Shown in pieces: positions 29,378-41,183 of a DNA stretch of 64,000 nt. The DNA comes from Lenzites betulinus. Lineage: Eukaryota > Basidiomycota > Agaricomycetes > Polyporales > Polyporaceae. The DNA is taken from the NCBI GenBank assembly GCA_022264855.1, contig JABYQU010000010.1, positions 1 through 64,000 on the forward strand, written 5' to 3'. The notes under the pieces were generated by a model. That model searched no databases. It was not told where the DNA came from and saw only the letters and a list, made by a program, of their open reading frames with translations. Each line of letters starts with the position of its first letter. Within the stretch, counting starts at the first letter, position 1. The translations under genes and the position numbers were made by a program.

Positions 29378-31152
29378 TCATCCACGCGTCGCCCTACGTC
29401 CTCCTGTCAAATGGCTCCGCGCGAACGAGGAACTGCGGCGCGATCAGCGACTCGCTCCGTTACACCGACAGCCGGCTAAGTACTCACAATCGCGAAGCAC
29501 CCCCGCGCGTATTTGACATCAGCGCGCTCTCCAGCGCGGATCCAGACAGGTCCGCATCTATACTCTCGCGTCACCAAACGTACACTCTCGTAGTCAGGTA
29601 TAAGACTCACCACTCAGGTCGCTGAAGCTCGAAGCCTCGCTCGCCGTACCCGTACCTGTGCCCACCGCCGCTAAACCGACCGCAGCCTGTCGAAGATTCC
29701 GCACGTGCGTAGTACGTCCCACCGCACGTCCCGGCGAGAGCGCAGGCGGGCTCGAACTCTTCTCCGGCGTGCTCAGATGCCGTGGAGCCGGCAGCGGAGA
29801 CTGGGGATTTGAGCTCGAGTGCGACAGAGATTGTGAGGTGGTCAAGGACTGTGATGAGCGCGTCGGCGGGCGATGTGCGTCGATGTGTGATCCTTGGCTG
29901 AGGTGGCGCGTGTGCGCGTGATGGTGGCCATTGGAGCGCTGTTGAACGTGCGCGTGCCGCGGCGCGTGGGCCGACGGTGAAGGGATGGACGGGATGGAAC
30001 CCTGGCGCGAGTCCACACTTGCGCTCGAGAGGCTCTGATGCCCATGACTCCTGGAAAGCGAGGAGCTTCTGCGCGCGCTGGACGACGAGAGCGATGCCGC
30101 GGAAGTAGTGATACCCAACGGCGGACGCGCCCTCCCTCTCTGCTTCCCATTCACCCTCGCCGCAGGGTCTGAGACGAGCCCGAGCGCGTCCTTGGTCATC
30201 CTGTTCTGGAGGTCTTGGAGTTTGCGAGTAAGCATCTCCTGCCGCTTCACCTCGTCGACCTTGCGAGCCTCCTCATTTGACTCGTCAGATTCGCTCATAT
30301 CGTCGCCTCCGCCCTCCGACGAGGAGCCTGCGCGAGAAGAGGTCGGCGACAACCGGCTACGAAGAGGGGAGCGCGTCCGCTTCGGACCCTGTAAAGTTAT
30401 AGTCGAGGAGGAGGATATCTTCTTTGTCGTTCGCGGTGGATTTCCTACGGGCAGTCCTGCCAACGGGCTATGAGCGAGCTCGGCGTTGACTGGGGACTTG
30501 AGTTTGGCACTGGCATGTCCGAGGGAGCTCAGTCGCGCGCGAACGTTTAACGGACGAATCGTACTTGTGCACGGCACGGTGCCGGACGTGGATGCTGTAG
30601 GGCCGGTGGCGGTCACAGAAGAGCCCATGCGTCCATGGGCTGATTCGCGGTGGGGAAGAGGCGGGCGCGTCGGGTCCGCTGCAATGCGGGGAAAGTAGTC
30701 GCCTTGTGCGTTCGCATTCGCACGCAGCGGGGAGGGGGCGGAGGGAAACGGAAGACCGGGGTTGCGACTTGCAAGACCCTGAAGGCCTCTGAGGTCCTCT
30801 TCATAGCGCGCCTGGGCGCGGTACAGAATGTACGGCAGGGGGACTTGGAGGTGGCTCGCGAGGCCGTTCCCTACGAACCATGAGCACGGACTGAGCGTGG
30901 ATACGCGACATGGACGGCAGCGGGACTCACAGTCAGTGCCTGCGCCTTCGATAGCGCGACTCTTCGCTATCACCTCCCATAGTATCTGCTCCTTCTCACT
31001 GTTCCATTCGACCTGGATCTACAGACGTGAGTACTGTCGCCAGCACAAGGTCGCGAGCGTGATGTGCGTACCCGGGGAGGATTCGGAGGCGCGTCCTCGG
31101 GACGGTTGTACGGTAGCCTGATGATAACGCGGACGGTAGGCGGCGAAGGCAT
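29378..31152 (-). CDS. atg29: Atg29-like autophagy scaffold protein
   Basis: Five exons close in phase: 31152-31072, 31012-30931, 30870-29611, 29557-29488, 29432-29378, giving 515 residues. The N-terminal 80 residues are the Atg29 domain: VRVIIRLPYNRPEDAPP, then VEWNSEKEQILWEVIAKS, then GLASHLQVPLPYILYRAQ with YEEDLRGL. Tryptophan-containing W-N-S-E-K and the VPLPYILYRAQ-R motif are its hallmarks. The rest is a long Ser/Pro/His-rich disordered region with one basic/acidic coiled part (ESNEEARKVDEVKRQEMLTR). The last two small exons encode a conserved-looking tail (GSALESALMSNTRGGASR, then SSFARSHLTGGRR). In yeast Atg29 works with Atg17 and Atg31 at the autophagosome assembly site; a similar role is inferred. 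It lies in tandem with ddi1, and no overlap or operon-like tie is implied. Confidence 0.85.
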
Positions 31153-31511
31153 TCGTGAGCAAGTCGTTCTTATGTCCACCAAACAAGTTAAATAGCAGCC
31201 GCGAGAGACAGACTCTGAAACTGTTCGACGTGGTCGTGGTACTAGCGAGCGAGCATATGTGGTTTAGGCGCCGTCGCGAACGTCATTATCATCATGTTAG
31301 TCAGTAGTACTAGCACTACTAATCTGCTACTTACAAGAGCTTCAAGTTAGCGCTACTAACACGCTCGGACTCCGTTTCTTCGCCGTTCTCAGGGTTCTGT
31401 CAGAGCCCACTGGCAGGGAAAGAATATGCATACACGCAAGACGTTGTTGTACATTTCAGAGCACTTCCTACGTCAAACCGTTCCGCAACACTCCAGGCCT
31501 TCTCTCACTCG
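31153..31511. other. Spacer between oxidase and atg29 genes
   Basis: About 360 bases without a gene. TAGTACTAGCACTACTAATC near 31304 is a short CTA/TAG-rich tract. The half next to atg29 probably holds its promoter. Confidence 0.3.
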
Positions 31512-33371
31512 TTAATCGACCGTCGGGGGTGAGTTCCCGCTGCCCACAAGAACCCATGCACCCTCGCTCGTCACATCGTCGACCGTCAAGAACACCGTTC
31601 CCGGCCCCGGCGGGAACACACGCCCACTCGGGGGCGCCGTGAACGTAAGCGACTTCTTGTCGGCAGAGATGCTCGCGTCCATAAAGACCAGGCGCGCGCT
31701 CGAGTGGAAGGCGTGGGTCGAGAAGCCGAGGTCCATGAGCGACACTGCACGCACATAAGCATTAGTACACAGTATGACTATATACAAGTAACGAGACTCG
31801 CCTTGAACCTTTGCACTAGGGCGCGCAAGCGAGCTGGGCAGCGATATGGGAACGGTGAACGTCTTGCCAAACGCGAGCTTCGCGGGCGTATTCAGAATTT
31901 TCGGTCGTTCCACGAACATGAACGGCGGGTCGAGCGTCTGAACGCGGAACTCGCTCGGGAACTTGATACCTGGCCCAATCGTCGTGTTCCCGTTCGGGTT
32001 GCTGCCCGCGATGAGGAAGTTCCCCTGCGGTGTGAGATTGACGCTTGAGTGATACATACGCGCGATCCCGGACGAGGGTATGCCCTCATTGCTGATGCGC
32101 GTGCCAAGCGGAGCGTCGGGGGTGTAGAGTGAGGGTACGAGCACCGGGTGGTCCGCGTTCGAGTTTCCGATCGGGTCCTGCACACTGTTGGTCGCCGCAA
32201 ACCCAGAGCGTCCGCCGTTCGTGATGAGGACCTGGCCATTGGGGAGATGCACCAGCTCGGGCATGATCCGCGGCTCAAGCATGTGCTCCACCTCCCAGCC
32301 CTTCGCGATGCCCTCCTCGGTGAGTGTGATGCGCGAGCACTGGCTTGTTGCGGGTGTCTGTGACGACAGGAGCGTCGGAGGGATGGTGTCGGTCTGTGAG
32401 CCGCCGCAGACGAGTACCTCGGGAATGAAGTCGGGCGGCGAGAGGGGAAGCAGGATTGCGGATCCGTCCATGGGGTTCGTGACGCGAACATTGTTCGGGA
32501 TGTCGGGGAGGATCCTCTCCGTGTTCGCTTCGATGTCGTAGATGATTGACTGGTTGTTCGCGACCATGAAGACCTTCCCGTCCGGCAAGGCGAACGCTCT
32601 AAGTTACCTACCGTCAGCAGTTGAGCGTGACTTGCAACACATGTACCCGCTTACCGTGGGAATAGGTTCGCCGGGAGGCTGCGGTTCAGGAATTCGGAGG
32701 GACGTGCCGTACTCTCCTTCGCTGGGAAAAACTCAAAACTGAGCGCAGGATCGGTGTTGTAAAACGGCGTCGACTCGTGTATGCCGCCGATAATCATCAG
32801 GCTACCGTCAAAAATGCGGATAGAAGAGGGATACCAGCGTTTGACGAGAAGGTGCAGATTGTCGGGGTCTTCAAAAAGCGTGCAGCCGTCACCAGTCGGA
32901 GAGGCACACGGCTCAAAGATTCGAATGGCCTGGTTTCCTGGATGTATCGCAGGGTTTCCTACGAAGCCGCGGGGGTCTCCACCAACACTAACCTGAGGTA
33001 GTAGCAGATCAGTGAGTCAGTAAGAGGTAGAGCGACGCTGATATGCAACATAAAAAACAGCCCACCATGCTACCGTTGCTGATGAGCGCGCCACTCCCGC
33101 AAAAGGAGTTCGAAAACACGTCGAGGGGCCTGACGGTACTGCTCTCGAGGTTCCAGAGCGCGCCCCACGCGGAGTGGTTGTTGATTTGTAGCGGGTCGTC
33201 CGACGCACGATCGAAGAATAGCACGAGAGTGGGGGAGACGACGATGGCCTCGAGAGCAACGATACCCGAACGCTGGGCCTTGAGGTCGAACCGCCAGCCT
33301 GGGACTGAGGGGCTTGCGACAGTGACCGCAACGAACAGCGAGATCATAAAAGAGATAAAGGTGAGCTCCAT
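31512..33371 (-). CDS. Secreted copper-radical oxidase, glyoxal oxidase-like
   Basis: Four exons close in phase: 33371-33066, 32992-32655, 32598-31802, 31744-31512, giving 557 residues. A signal peptide is evident ([20 protein letters not shown]). The Cys-Tyr radical cofactor is present: Cys in [14 protein letters not shown] and Tyr in [15 protein letters not shown]. The copper ligands are Tyr-His in [16 protein letters not shown] and His in [14 protein letters not shown]. The Kelch-type propeller precedes a C-terminal Ig-like domain. Such enzymes oxidise simple aldehydes or alcohols to acids and release H2O2 for extracellular peroxidases in wood decay; the substrate here is unknown. No WSC carbohydrate-binding modules precede the catalytic domain. 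The last intron (31801-31745) needs a GC-AG splice to keep phase: CAAG/GCGAGT to GCAG. The gene appears intact. Confidence 0.93.
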
Positions 33372-34198
33372 CGCGCTGATGAGAGGGTAGCGTGTGCGCC
33401 CAGCCTGCTCCCCTGCTCTGAAGAAGGCTTTATAAGCTGGTGAGACGGATGCGAAAAACCCAATGTACCCTGATCATTATAACTACGAGCAATTGCTGAA
33501 GAAGAAGCATTAGTAGAACAGCATCGCGAGGCACCGGTCAGCGAGGCACTGGGAGCGCAGATGCGCTGCTGTGAACGAGTCTCATGCCCGTGTCTGTGCG
33601 CGCATTGAACAGCACCTAATCGAAGCCTGCCGTGGCGGGGGGAAGGGCGAGTTTGGCACGGATAGATGTCGAGACGCTGGCAGCTCGCGATGAATAAAGC
33701 GCGAAGCACAGCCGCTGACGAGGACGAAGGATGGAAGAGCGCGAAGCAGATGAAGGTTCATCATGTACTGCCGCCTTGGACCAGTCGGATGGCGACCGTG
33801 TTGTGTAGTTTCCACGCTGTGTCGACTCTGTGGACGAAAGCTAGGTCATAAGACGAGCGTCCAGTATTAGGTGATCAGGAGAGTAGAAACAGGCGCACCA
33901 GGTCTCATAGGCCACCGCGGCCGGTCCTCGAGCCTCAGTCAGGCACAGCTACCCATAGCTGGTCGAAGCACCGATAGTTCCGGCTACCGAGCAGGATGTA
34001 CTTTGTAGCCACACAGTAAATGCGGTTGTAGGCAGCGAGACGCGTGCGTGCCACCTTTTCGTGTATGTCTATCCTGAAGACTTCCGTCGAAAGGCGCATG
34101 GGCCTCGGGGGTCTATAGACACCGGACGAAGCGGCAGCGTCCCTCTGATCCTCGCGGGGGCAGAGTGGGAACGGATTGGAGGATGCTTGAGTTGAGTA
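33372..34198. other. Gene-free stretch upstream of the oxidase
   Basis: It includes the oxidase promoter side (TTTATAAG near 33429 on the plus strand). Several short frames are open on both strands, none with domain-like composition. Confidence 0.3.
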
Positions 34199-34504
34199 TA
34201 TAACGCGGCGTTTGCCGCGCCGCTCGCGTGGCCTAGCCCTAACCCCACGCCCCAGCTGCTGATCAAAGGTGTCCGCCTCGCAGTACTTCCTCCATCCTAC
34301 CACGACTGCTTGAACGATAACGTGCTCCATGTGCCTCGTGCACGCGACGATAGGCTTTTAGCTCAATTCGCAGAGAACCTGCAAAACACCTTCTCGACGA
34401 ATCGTGACCTCCGCACCGCAGCCGCAGTAGCACAGTCCTGGGCCCGCTTCCCAACATATACATCCCTCCGGGCCATGGTGGACGGAGCGGACACCAACGC
34501 TTGA
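34199..34504 (+). CDS. Unrecognised coding exon
   Basis: One plus-strand frame reads about 100 residues to a TGA at 34502-34504: LLIKGVRLAVLPPSYHDCLN, NVLHVPRARDDRLLAQFAEN and AVAQSWARFPTYTSLRAMVD. Composition and phasing are convincingly those of a protein. Just upstream a stop (TGA) and an AG at about 34194 suggest that the frame enters from an intron, but no 5' exon was found. A TATATAAC motif lies at about 34197. No family is recognised, and it may be a remnant. Confidence 0.35.
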   Translation, partial: YNAAFAAPLAWPSPNPTPQLLIKGVRLAVLPPSYHDCLNDNVLHVPRARDDRLLAQFAENLQNTFSTNRDLRTAAAVAQSWARFPTYTSLRAMVDGADTNA

Positions 34505-36080
34505 GCGATTTTGCTTACCTGCGGACTTGCTGGCGCGGTGATAGCTCGCTTTTATCATAAGGTGTCAACTCTCTCTACCTCCAACAATAATCATCGTGCG
34601 TCCCGTTCCGATCTCATGTCTCACCCACTGGCACTGGACAACTCATCTCGCCAGGTTCCCCCGTCCTCATGCCCGGTCGACCTCCTCCACAACGTGAATG
34701 AGGGGCGACAAAAGGCATTTCCCCCGATGCAATCGCTGGGGGGACTTACGCCTGCCTGATTCAACGCCTATTCGACGGCAATACAGGTGGGTCGCCTGAC
34801 ATTATGAAGAAACATTTCGGCGTGCTGCTCCGCGCTTCTACGGGCCGCGTCAGCATCGAAATATTGCGCGAACGCCTCCCGGGCGGAGCTTGTTAGTCTC
34901 AATCGTTGCTATGCACATACTTACACGTGTACTGACCCAATCCAGCTCAAACCAAAATTCCGGGGATCATAAACTTACACGTGTGTCCAATAATTCCTGA
35001 ATCCTGGCATTGTATTCCCCTGATCTGTCTCTCTGAAGATTCCGGGCCTCGGAAGGATACGGACTGTCGTCTGGCGGCGGATCCGTCACAACGGGCAGGG
35101 CGTGGTATCGGAGGGGGCGAAGTGAGAGGGAAATGCAGGCCTGGGATTTCCTCCCGCGTGGCCTTTGCGCTAATATCACGCGCGCGGGAAGGTTATCCGT
35201 CCCGGACGTTTCACTCCTCACTCATCCACCCAGATAGGTAAAACTGTACACTCGCTCTCTCCCTCACCGATTGACTGTTGATAGGTAGACCACACCATAC
35301 CTTTTGTGCACACTGAAACTGCGCCTATATTTTACATATTCCCTCAATAAACCTACAATTTCCCATGCCCGAAGATTAAAGCTATCCCTCAACACATATC
35401 AGCCACACCGAAATATACCCTGTAGGTAACATATGACCTGCCTTTCGCTCCCCCTGATTATGGCCCCATTGTTAACCAGCTATGTTCCCAGATAGGACAC
35501 TGAATGGTTGGCTATCCGTGCGGCTGAGATTTATGGTAAACGGCCGCGGTAGCCAAACAATCGTTGGACTATTCTGCTCTCAAAAAGACGCCCGAAAGAC
35601 AAACAATCCAGTCAGTATCGGCTACGGCGATAGTTGCAAGGATAGGCGGCCTATCAGCTAAGAGGAAAGCCGACAGAAAGCTAATTGATATTTGTGCGAT
35701 AGGCTTCCTACACACTCCGTTTGGCATGGCCCCGCGCGGCATCTCGCGGCCCCGCGATCCCCGACGACGCTTTGTCTCGGCCCCACAATCCCCGACGACG
35801 CTTTGTGTCGCCCCATATCACGACACAACCCCTTTGTCTCCTGTAGACTTCCCGCGCCCCCATGCACACCGCTCCGTGCGACACCGAAAGGAAACAAACC
35901 GCTGCACGCCTCGCGCATGTCTGCACGCCACTGCGCCGAATTCCAATTGTGGACTCCCGCCGCCACACCGCATCCTGCCAACCGCTCGTCCCGCCAAACT
36001 GCGCCTCACCCGACCGAACCGCTCCCTCCAAAACCCGCCCGCCCCCCGAACCGCTCCTCGTAGTCCCGCCGACGATATGG
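34505..36080. other. 1.6 kb without a supported gene
   Basis: Mixed AT-rich and GC-rich sequence. From about 35730 the repeat GCGGCCCCGCGATCCCCGAC / CCCACAATCCCCGACGACGC appears two or three times and grades into the minisatellite at 36085. Confidence 0.3.
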
Positions 36081-36084
36081 CATC

Positions 36085-36660
36085 ACGGCATGAACATCGC
36101 ACCACACCCTTGCTCGACCGTCGTGCACGGCGCGATGCAGCGTTTTTGATCACTCCTGTTGCTGACCCCGACCGCACAGCGCGCCACACCCGACTCTGGC
36201 TCGACCGCGCCGCACAGCGTTGCACCGCACCCTTGCTCGACCGGCCGTGCACGGCGCGACACAGTGTTCTCAATCACTCCCTGTTTATAGCATCGCACTC
36301 AGCTCGTATGTCTGGCGCTCTTGCTGCTTCCGCTTACCGACTGACCCCGACCGCACAGCGCTGCGCCACGCCCGACTCTGGCTCGACCGCGCCGCACAGC
36401 GCCGCACCGCACCCTTGCTCGACCGGCCATGCACGGCCCAACGAAACGCTCTTAACCAATCCCCACGCGAAGCAACTTGTGTACGCCGCCCTGCCTCGTG
36501 GTTCGACGTACCGGCGACTGAACCCGACTTCGCCGCACAGCGCCGCGCCACACCCCCACTCGGCCGCCGCGCGAGACCGCGTCCTCGACCGCTCCTGTGC
36601 ATTGCACTGTAATCAGCTCGTATGTCTAATGCTTCTGCTGCTTCCACTCACCGACTGACA
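36085..36660. repeat. Minisatellite, about 180-bp unit
   Basis: Blocks CCGACCGCACAGCGC, CCCGACTCTGGCTCGACCGC, CCGCACCCTTGCTCGACCGG and CAGCTCGTATGTCT plus CTTGCTGCTTCC recur in fixed order at about 36170 and 36345, with partial copies at 36090 and 36525. Three overlapping frames are open through it, the mark of a GC-rich repeat rather than a gene. Confidence 0.75.
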
Positions 36661-36848
36661 ACGCGTCCCACTTGCCGCCGCTCCTATTGCCATTTCTTGT
36701 ATTTTGACTTGCCAACTCCTCTAGCTTGCTCTCGCCTCCTTTGAGCCATCCCTGCACCTTTAATAACTGTGTCACGCCACGCCCATGGCTCCAGCTCTTA
36801 CATCACCCGGGTGTATTTACCTATGATATGTGATCACCCTGTGTCATC

Positions 36849-39800
36849 CTAGAAGTCATTCTGCATTGGCCGACCCTCCACACCGGGTATGTCGCCTGAG
36901 GGCGCAGATTCATACGTGAGGGAGGAATATTGTGACATGCAAGATACGATACATAAGCTGGTGGCATAGTACACAAGGTTCAGGACTGGATACTTCTGTC
37001 AGCATGGGGAGGATATCACATGAAATAGACCGAACTATACCCTGTCCAAGGATTTGACGACAATGCACTCCTCTCCAATTTCATCTGGTGTATAGATGTA
37101 AGCAGCAAAGTGGGACACGACGTTGTTCAGGCGCACTACGTTGTCGATACCTCGGAGTCGGTTATAGCAAAGCCATACGTAGACATCAGGGAAAGGCCGG
37201 AAGGGGTCAAGGGGCGCGTGCGCCTTGGACAACGGCATAAACTCATCCACCACCAGGAATGTCTCGGCAATTGTCTCGCCATGCGATAAACGAGTGTGGC
37301 AAATGATCTCCTTGATCTGTCCAGTGACAAGGGCACCGAGGTCGTTGCGGAAGAGGATGAAGGAGTTTCGCTTCGAATGTTCACTGCATGCAAGTGTTAT
37401 GCCAAGATGGTTGATGGACGGCATATACTCAGCGGCGTGAGGAAGGAATGGCAGGTCCGATTCCAAACGCTCGTAGCGAGAAGCATATACCTGCCGCGAC
37501 TCGCCACCGGAATTGATCAGCGATAGCAATGCGTCGTAGGTTGTACGGTCGAGATCGCGCTGCTGTCCTCCGGAGCGGTGAGCCGTAGGGTCTCCAACTT
37601 CGGTGTGGAAGGACAGAAAGTCTACCACACGAGTGCCTCGGGCGACGTCCTGTGCGGCAGCCTTGAAAGCAGCGACCATCTCCTGGAATTCGGGCTCTTC
37701 CGGCCAAGCGTCGTCCGTCATTATCCAGCGCAAAGCGGCGCCGATATAAAAATAACGCATGAACGTCTTGGGCATGTCCTCTAACGATTGCATAAAAAGA
37801 CAGAAACAACATGGATCATTATGAGTGTGAACTTACCGGGGCGATTGTTAGTGTTCAAGCGTTGCAATAGGCCATTGTATCGTTCAAATGGGAATGCCCA
37901 CCAGCCATGAGTAGGACCAAAGAGGAGCAAGCATTCTAGCAAATGCAACGACAGGTGGTGGTTGGGGACCAGTTTGGCATCATAGAGGGACCGAAGTCCA
38001 CGGAGATACTCCTGCATATGCTCATCAAACATCATAGCACGTTCGGGCGTCATGCTTCGACGCGTCGCGAGCTCGACTGCAGCTACAAGATGCATGAAGT
38101 TTTTGAGAGCATCTTTCTCCTCGCGTGTTGCAGAGGGGCGACCCCAGAGTCGTCCAAGGGTCACCACCATGTTGACCGTGCACGCCGTACGCCATTGGTC
38201 CGCCTTGAGCTTCCCATGACCTGCACTCCCAAGGTTCCTTGGAGGTTTGGGTAGCCAAGTTGGCATATAAATGTTACGAATGTCGCTTCTGATCGCTTCA
38301 AGCACAGTGCTCGAGAAGATGGACGTCGACGTCGGCGTGTCAGATGCATCCGGTGGGGTGGGGAGATGGAAGTGATCAGCAACATCCGGCATGACGGGCG
38401 GGACCCGGAGCGAGCCGATGCCGTTTGTCCTGCTCGCGACCTTCAGCAATTCGTTGAAGTTAGTTTCTGGATAGCATTGAAGAGCAAACTCGCAAACTTT
38501 CACGTACCCAACGCATGAGGGCTGATGCATATTGACGCTTCGTGGGGTTCGCTTGGGGGACGGGGACAGAGTTGTACGCTAACATCGCCTCTAGGTAGTC
38601 CTTGCGTACCGCCGCTACGGCACTCTCCGTACCCCTGCGTAACCCCGAGACGATGCGCTCTAGCGCAGCTTGTTGCATTTCCGGAGTCTGTAGGGACATG
38701 CGTGCCGGCTCCTTGCCACGACTCTCCGCAGTTTTGATACCCCAGATCGAGACACAGTGATGACGGAGCTCTCCCAAGAACAAGTTGTGCATGGAGTCGA
38801 CGAGGGCGAACTTTGTGGGATCCCAATAGGAGAGTCTAAGCAGCTCCGACCATCGTAGGCCGTATTGCTGGAAAAGTCGCGTCCGTTCTGCTTCCGTAGA
38901 TGCGTCGCGCCATGCCCGAGCAATGCGAAGGTGTTCACTCCACGAACGGCCTGGCGGCCAAGTTTCTCTCTCGACGTTCCCAATCTCATCCTTTAGCAAG
39001 GGGCAGAAGGAGCAAAAGTTCGTCGCTGAATGGCCTGCGAAGCCGGCGGTCTTCCGGAGGGCGGGGAGGTCGCAGACTAATGGGATAATTGCAGCCCGCA
39101 CGAGATATCCTGCTAGCGAGGAAGCGGCAAGATCTGTCACATAGATACCTCGATCCCAGAGCTCAACGAACTCGTCTACGAGCGGGCGTAGTATGTGATT
39201 CAGCTGGTGTAGATGAGGTTCATGGGGACCGGGAATGATGGCGGCCAAGTAGACATTCTCTGGGCGATGACGGAGGTGTGGCGGCAAGTTGAGGCAGACT
39301 AGGTAGACGGCGCCTACAGAGTGTGATTTACCTGCTTGCTTGTTGCCGTAGGGGTTGAACCAGTCAATGAAGAGAGAGAAAACCAGGTGGATAGACCCAT
39401 CTGGTTGCTCAGAAAATGGTGTGCGTTGATCGGGGCCAAGGAACGTTCGAATACCGGGTGCGTCCATGATGTCCCGCCACGCTCCACCCGTCCCAGTCCC
39501 CTTCCAACCACCAATCATCATCGCTGGGATATCAGGTCGACGAAGCATGCCCGCTATCCAGGACTTCGCGCTGTAGTATGGGAAAGGCCGGCGCGGAATC
39601 GACGCGCCCGGCGGGGGTTCTTCTTTACGCTGGCCTTGCTTAGCGTGCTTCTTCTTCCGACGACGAACCTGCAAGTCCTTCTCCTGCAGCAGTTCCGCCC
39701 CGCATTCTGGCCGATCAGTCTCCTTAAAACTGCATCTGTGTGGGTAGACGGGTGGTGAGGAGGATGGGGCGTAGATTGCGAAGCAGGAGGGACAAGCGGC

Positions 39801-41017
39801 GTATGTGGTGAAGTCCGGTTCAAGCTCGAGATGTCGAATCACTGTTCGAATGTCGCGAGGGACTCTCTCTAGTAGCGAACGCTGTTCAGAGGTCATATTG
39901 TAACGCGTCGTCCCAGGGGTCGTCAGGATGGTACCAAGGATGACAACCCTGATGGCTGCAAGTGCGAAGGAGGCATACGGACGGGAAACATTCGCTAATG
40001 CATGCAATACCGAGACCATGATTAGCCCTGCGACAAGGAATGGTTGCGGGTTTCGCCGAGGCTGTTGGGGGGTTGGCGCTGTACAATATGTCTGATTCAG
40101 TGGGGGGAAATGTAGGTGCTCGTAGAGGACATACGTGGGGGAATGATAAGCGGCTCTGCTGCATCGGACGGGAAGTAGAAACCCGGGAGGCGCGCTAAGA
40201 CCTTCTCTCGATCCCATGCGTCATCCAGAGCATATTGTAGCCTACGTTCTTCGAACTCCAGCTTGCGGAGGAGAGCCGCGCGCCGCTGGTCCGCGTCTTT
40301 ATTACCGATGGGGGGGATGTGCGACACCAAGTTCAAACGTTGCTCGGCTACCCACGCCCGGAGGAGCTCGAAATCTTTGTTATCCTGGCTGGCAGTCGCA
40401 AGAGCAGGCGGAGCATCATGACTTGTTTGCGGCGCGGAGATGAAGGTCAAACGTGCAGTTTTGGGCACGCGCCGCGAACGATGATGCAGCTGGCTTTCCA
40501 GAAGCGAGAGCTCGTCCACCCTGTTCTTGATGTGCTGTTTTTCAGGCTGACATGCTTGTGAGCAACGAGCCACAACAACTACTGAATAACTTACTTGTAT
40601 ACTGAGCTTGTCCAAGCCGGACAGGATATGATCCTCGGAATCTGGGCTTCCACGATCGCGTGCAGATTTGGACAATTGAGCAGCGGGAAGCTTGTTGAAC
40701 TTGTGTGAAAAGGAAGGACTGTGGACGACGACTGGCGAACGTACATGTGTAGATGGTGAGCCGAGGTTATCTCTTTGACGGACAGGCAGTGTGCCACTTG
40801 GCGGAGGGTCGTCAAAAGCTGCGAGCAAGATGCTGCTCTCCACGCGCGCTGTGGCTTCCTTGCTCCGAGCAGCAGCGTTGGCCCTTTTGGCTTCGGCGAG
40901 CTGATGTTGCTTCCTGACCTTGGCAGTTTGTAAGGATCCATCTCTCCAGTCACCCTGCAATGTCTGGTACTGCCCAAGTATACAGGTGCTGCAAGTGCAC
41001 GGCGCTTTCGCTGCCAT
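36849..41017 (-). CDS. Plavaka/Tnp2-like (CACTA, CMC superfamily) transposase, copy 2, complete
   Basis: Six exons close in phase: 41017-40595, 40546-40135, 40078-38504, 38466-37837, 37780-37041, 36995-36849, giving 1308 residues with no internal stop. The N-terminus has a cysteine pair (KAPCTCSTCILGQYQ) and two charged helical parts (LEFEERRLQYALDDAWDREK). The catalytic part has LVFSLFIDWFNPYGNKQAGK, VCDLPALRKTAGFAGHSATN with CSFC, and LVDSMHNLFLGELRHHC, the same acidic motifs as copy 1. Copy 1 and copy 2 share all four downstream intron positions but differ at many residues, so they are old relatives and not a recent duplication. The intron at 38503-38467 is only 37 nt with a weak GTGAAA donor, the least certain junction. 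No terminal repeats or target duplication were recognised. Confidence 0.85.
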
Positions 41018-41183
41018 GGCAGCAGTGCACTACGTCGGCAGCTTCAGTGTGTATATGTGAGGAGGGGCACTTCACTAGCAGAGAATGGGCAGTAAAGGTT
41101 CAAGACAAGAGAGAGGGCACGACGATTGATTATCAGATCTACAACAGAGGGGCAATGACAACGAATAGACTAGCGGTGGTATC

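Noticed and set aside
35564..36658. 364-codon plus-strand gene
   Set aside because: The frame runs through the 180-bp minisatellite, two other frames are open over the same part, and the translation is a Thr/Arg/His/Pro repeat.
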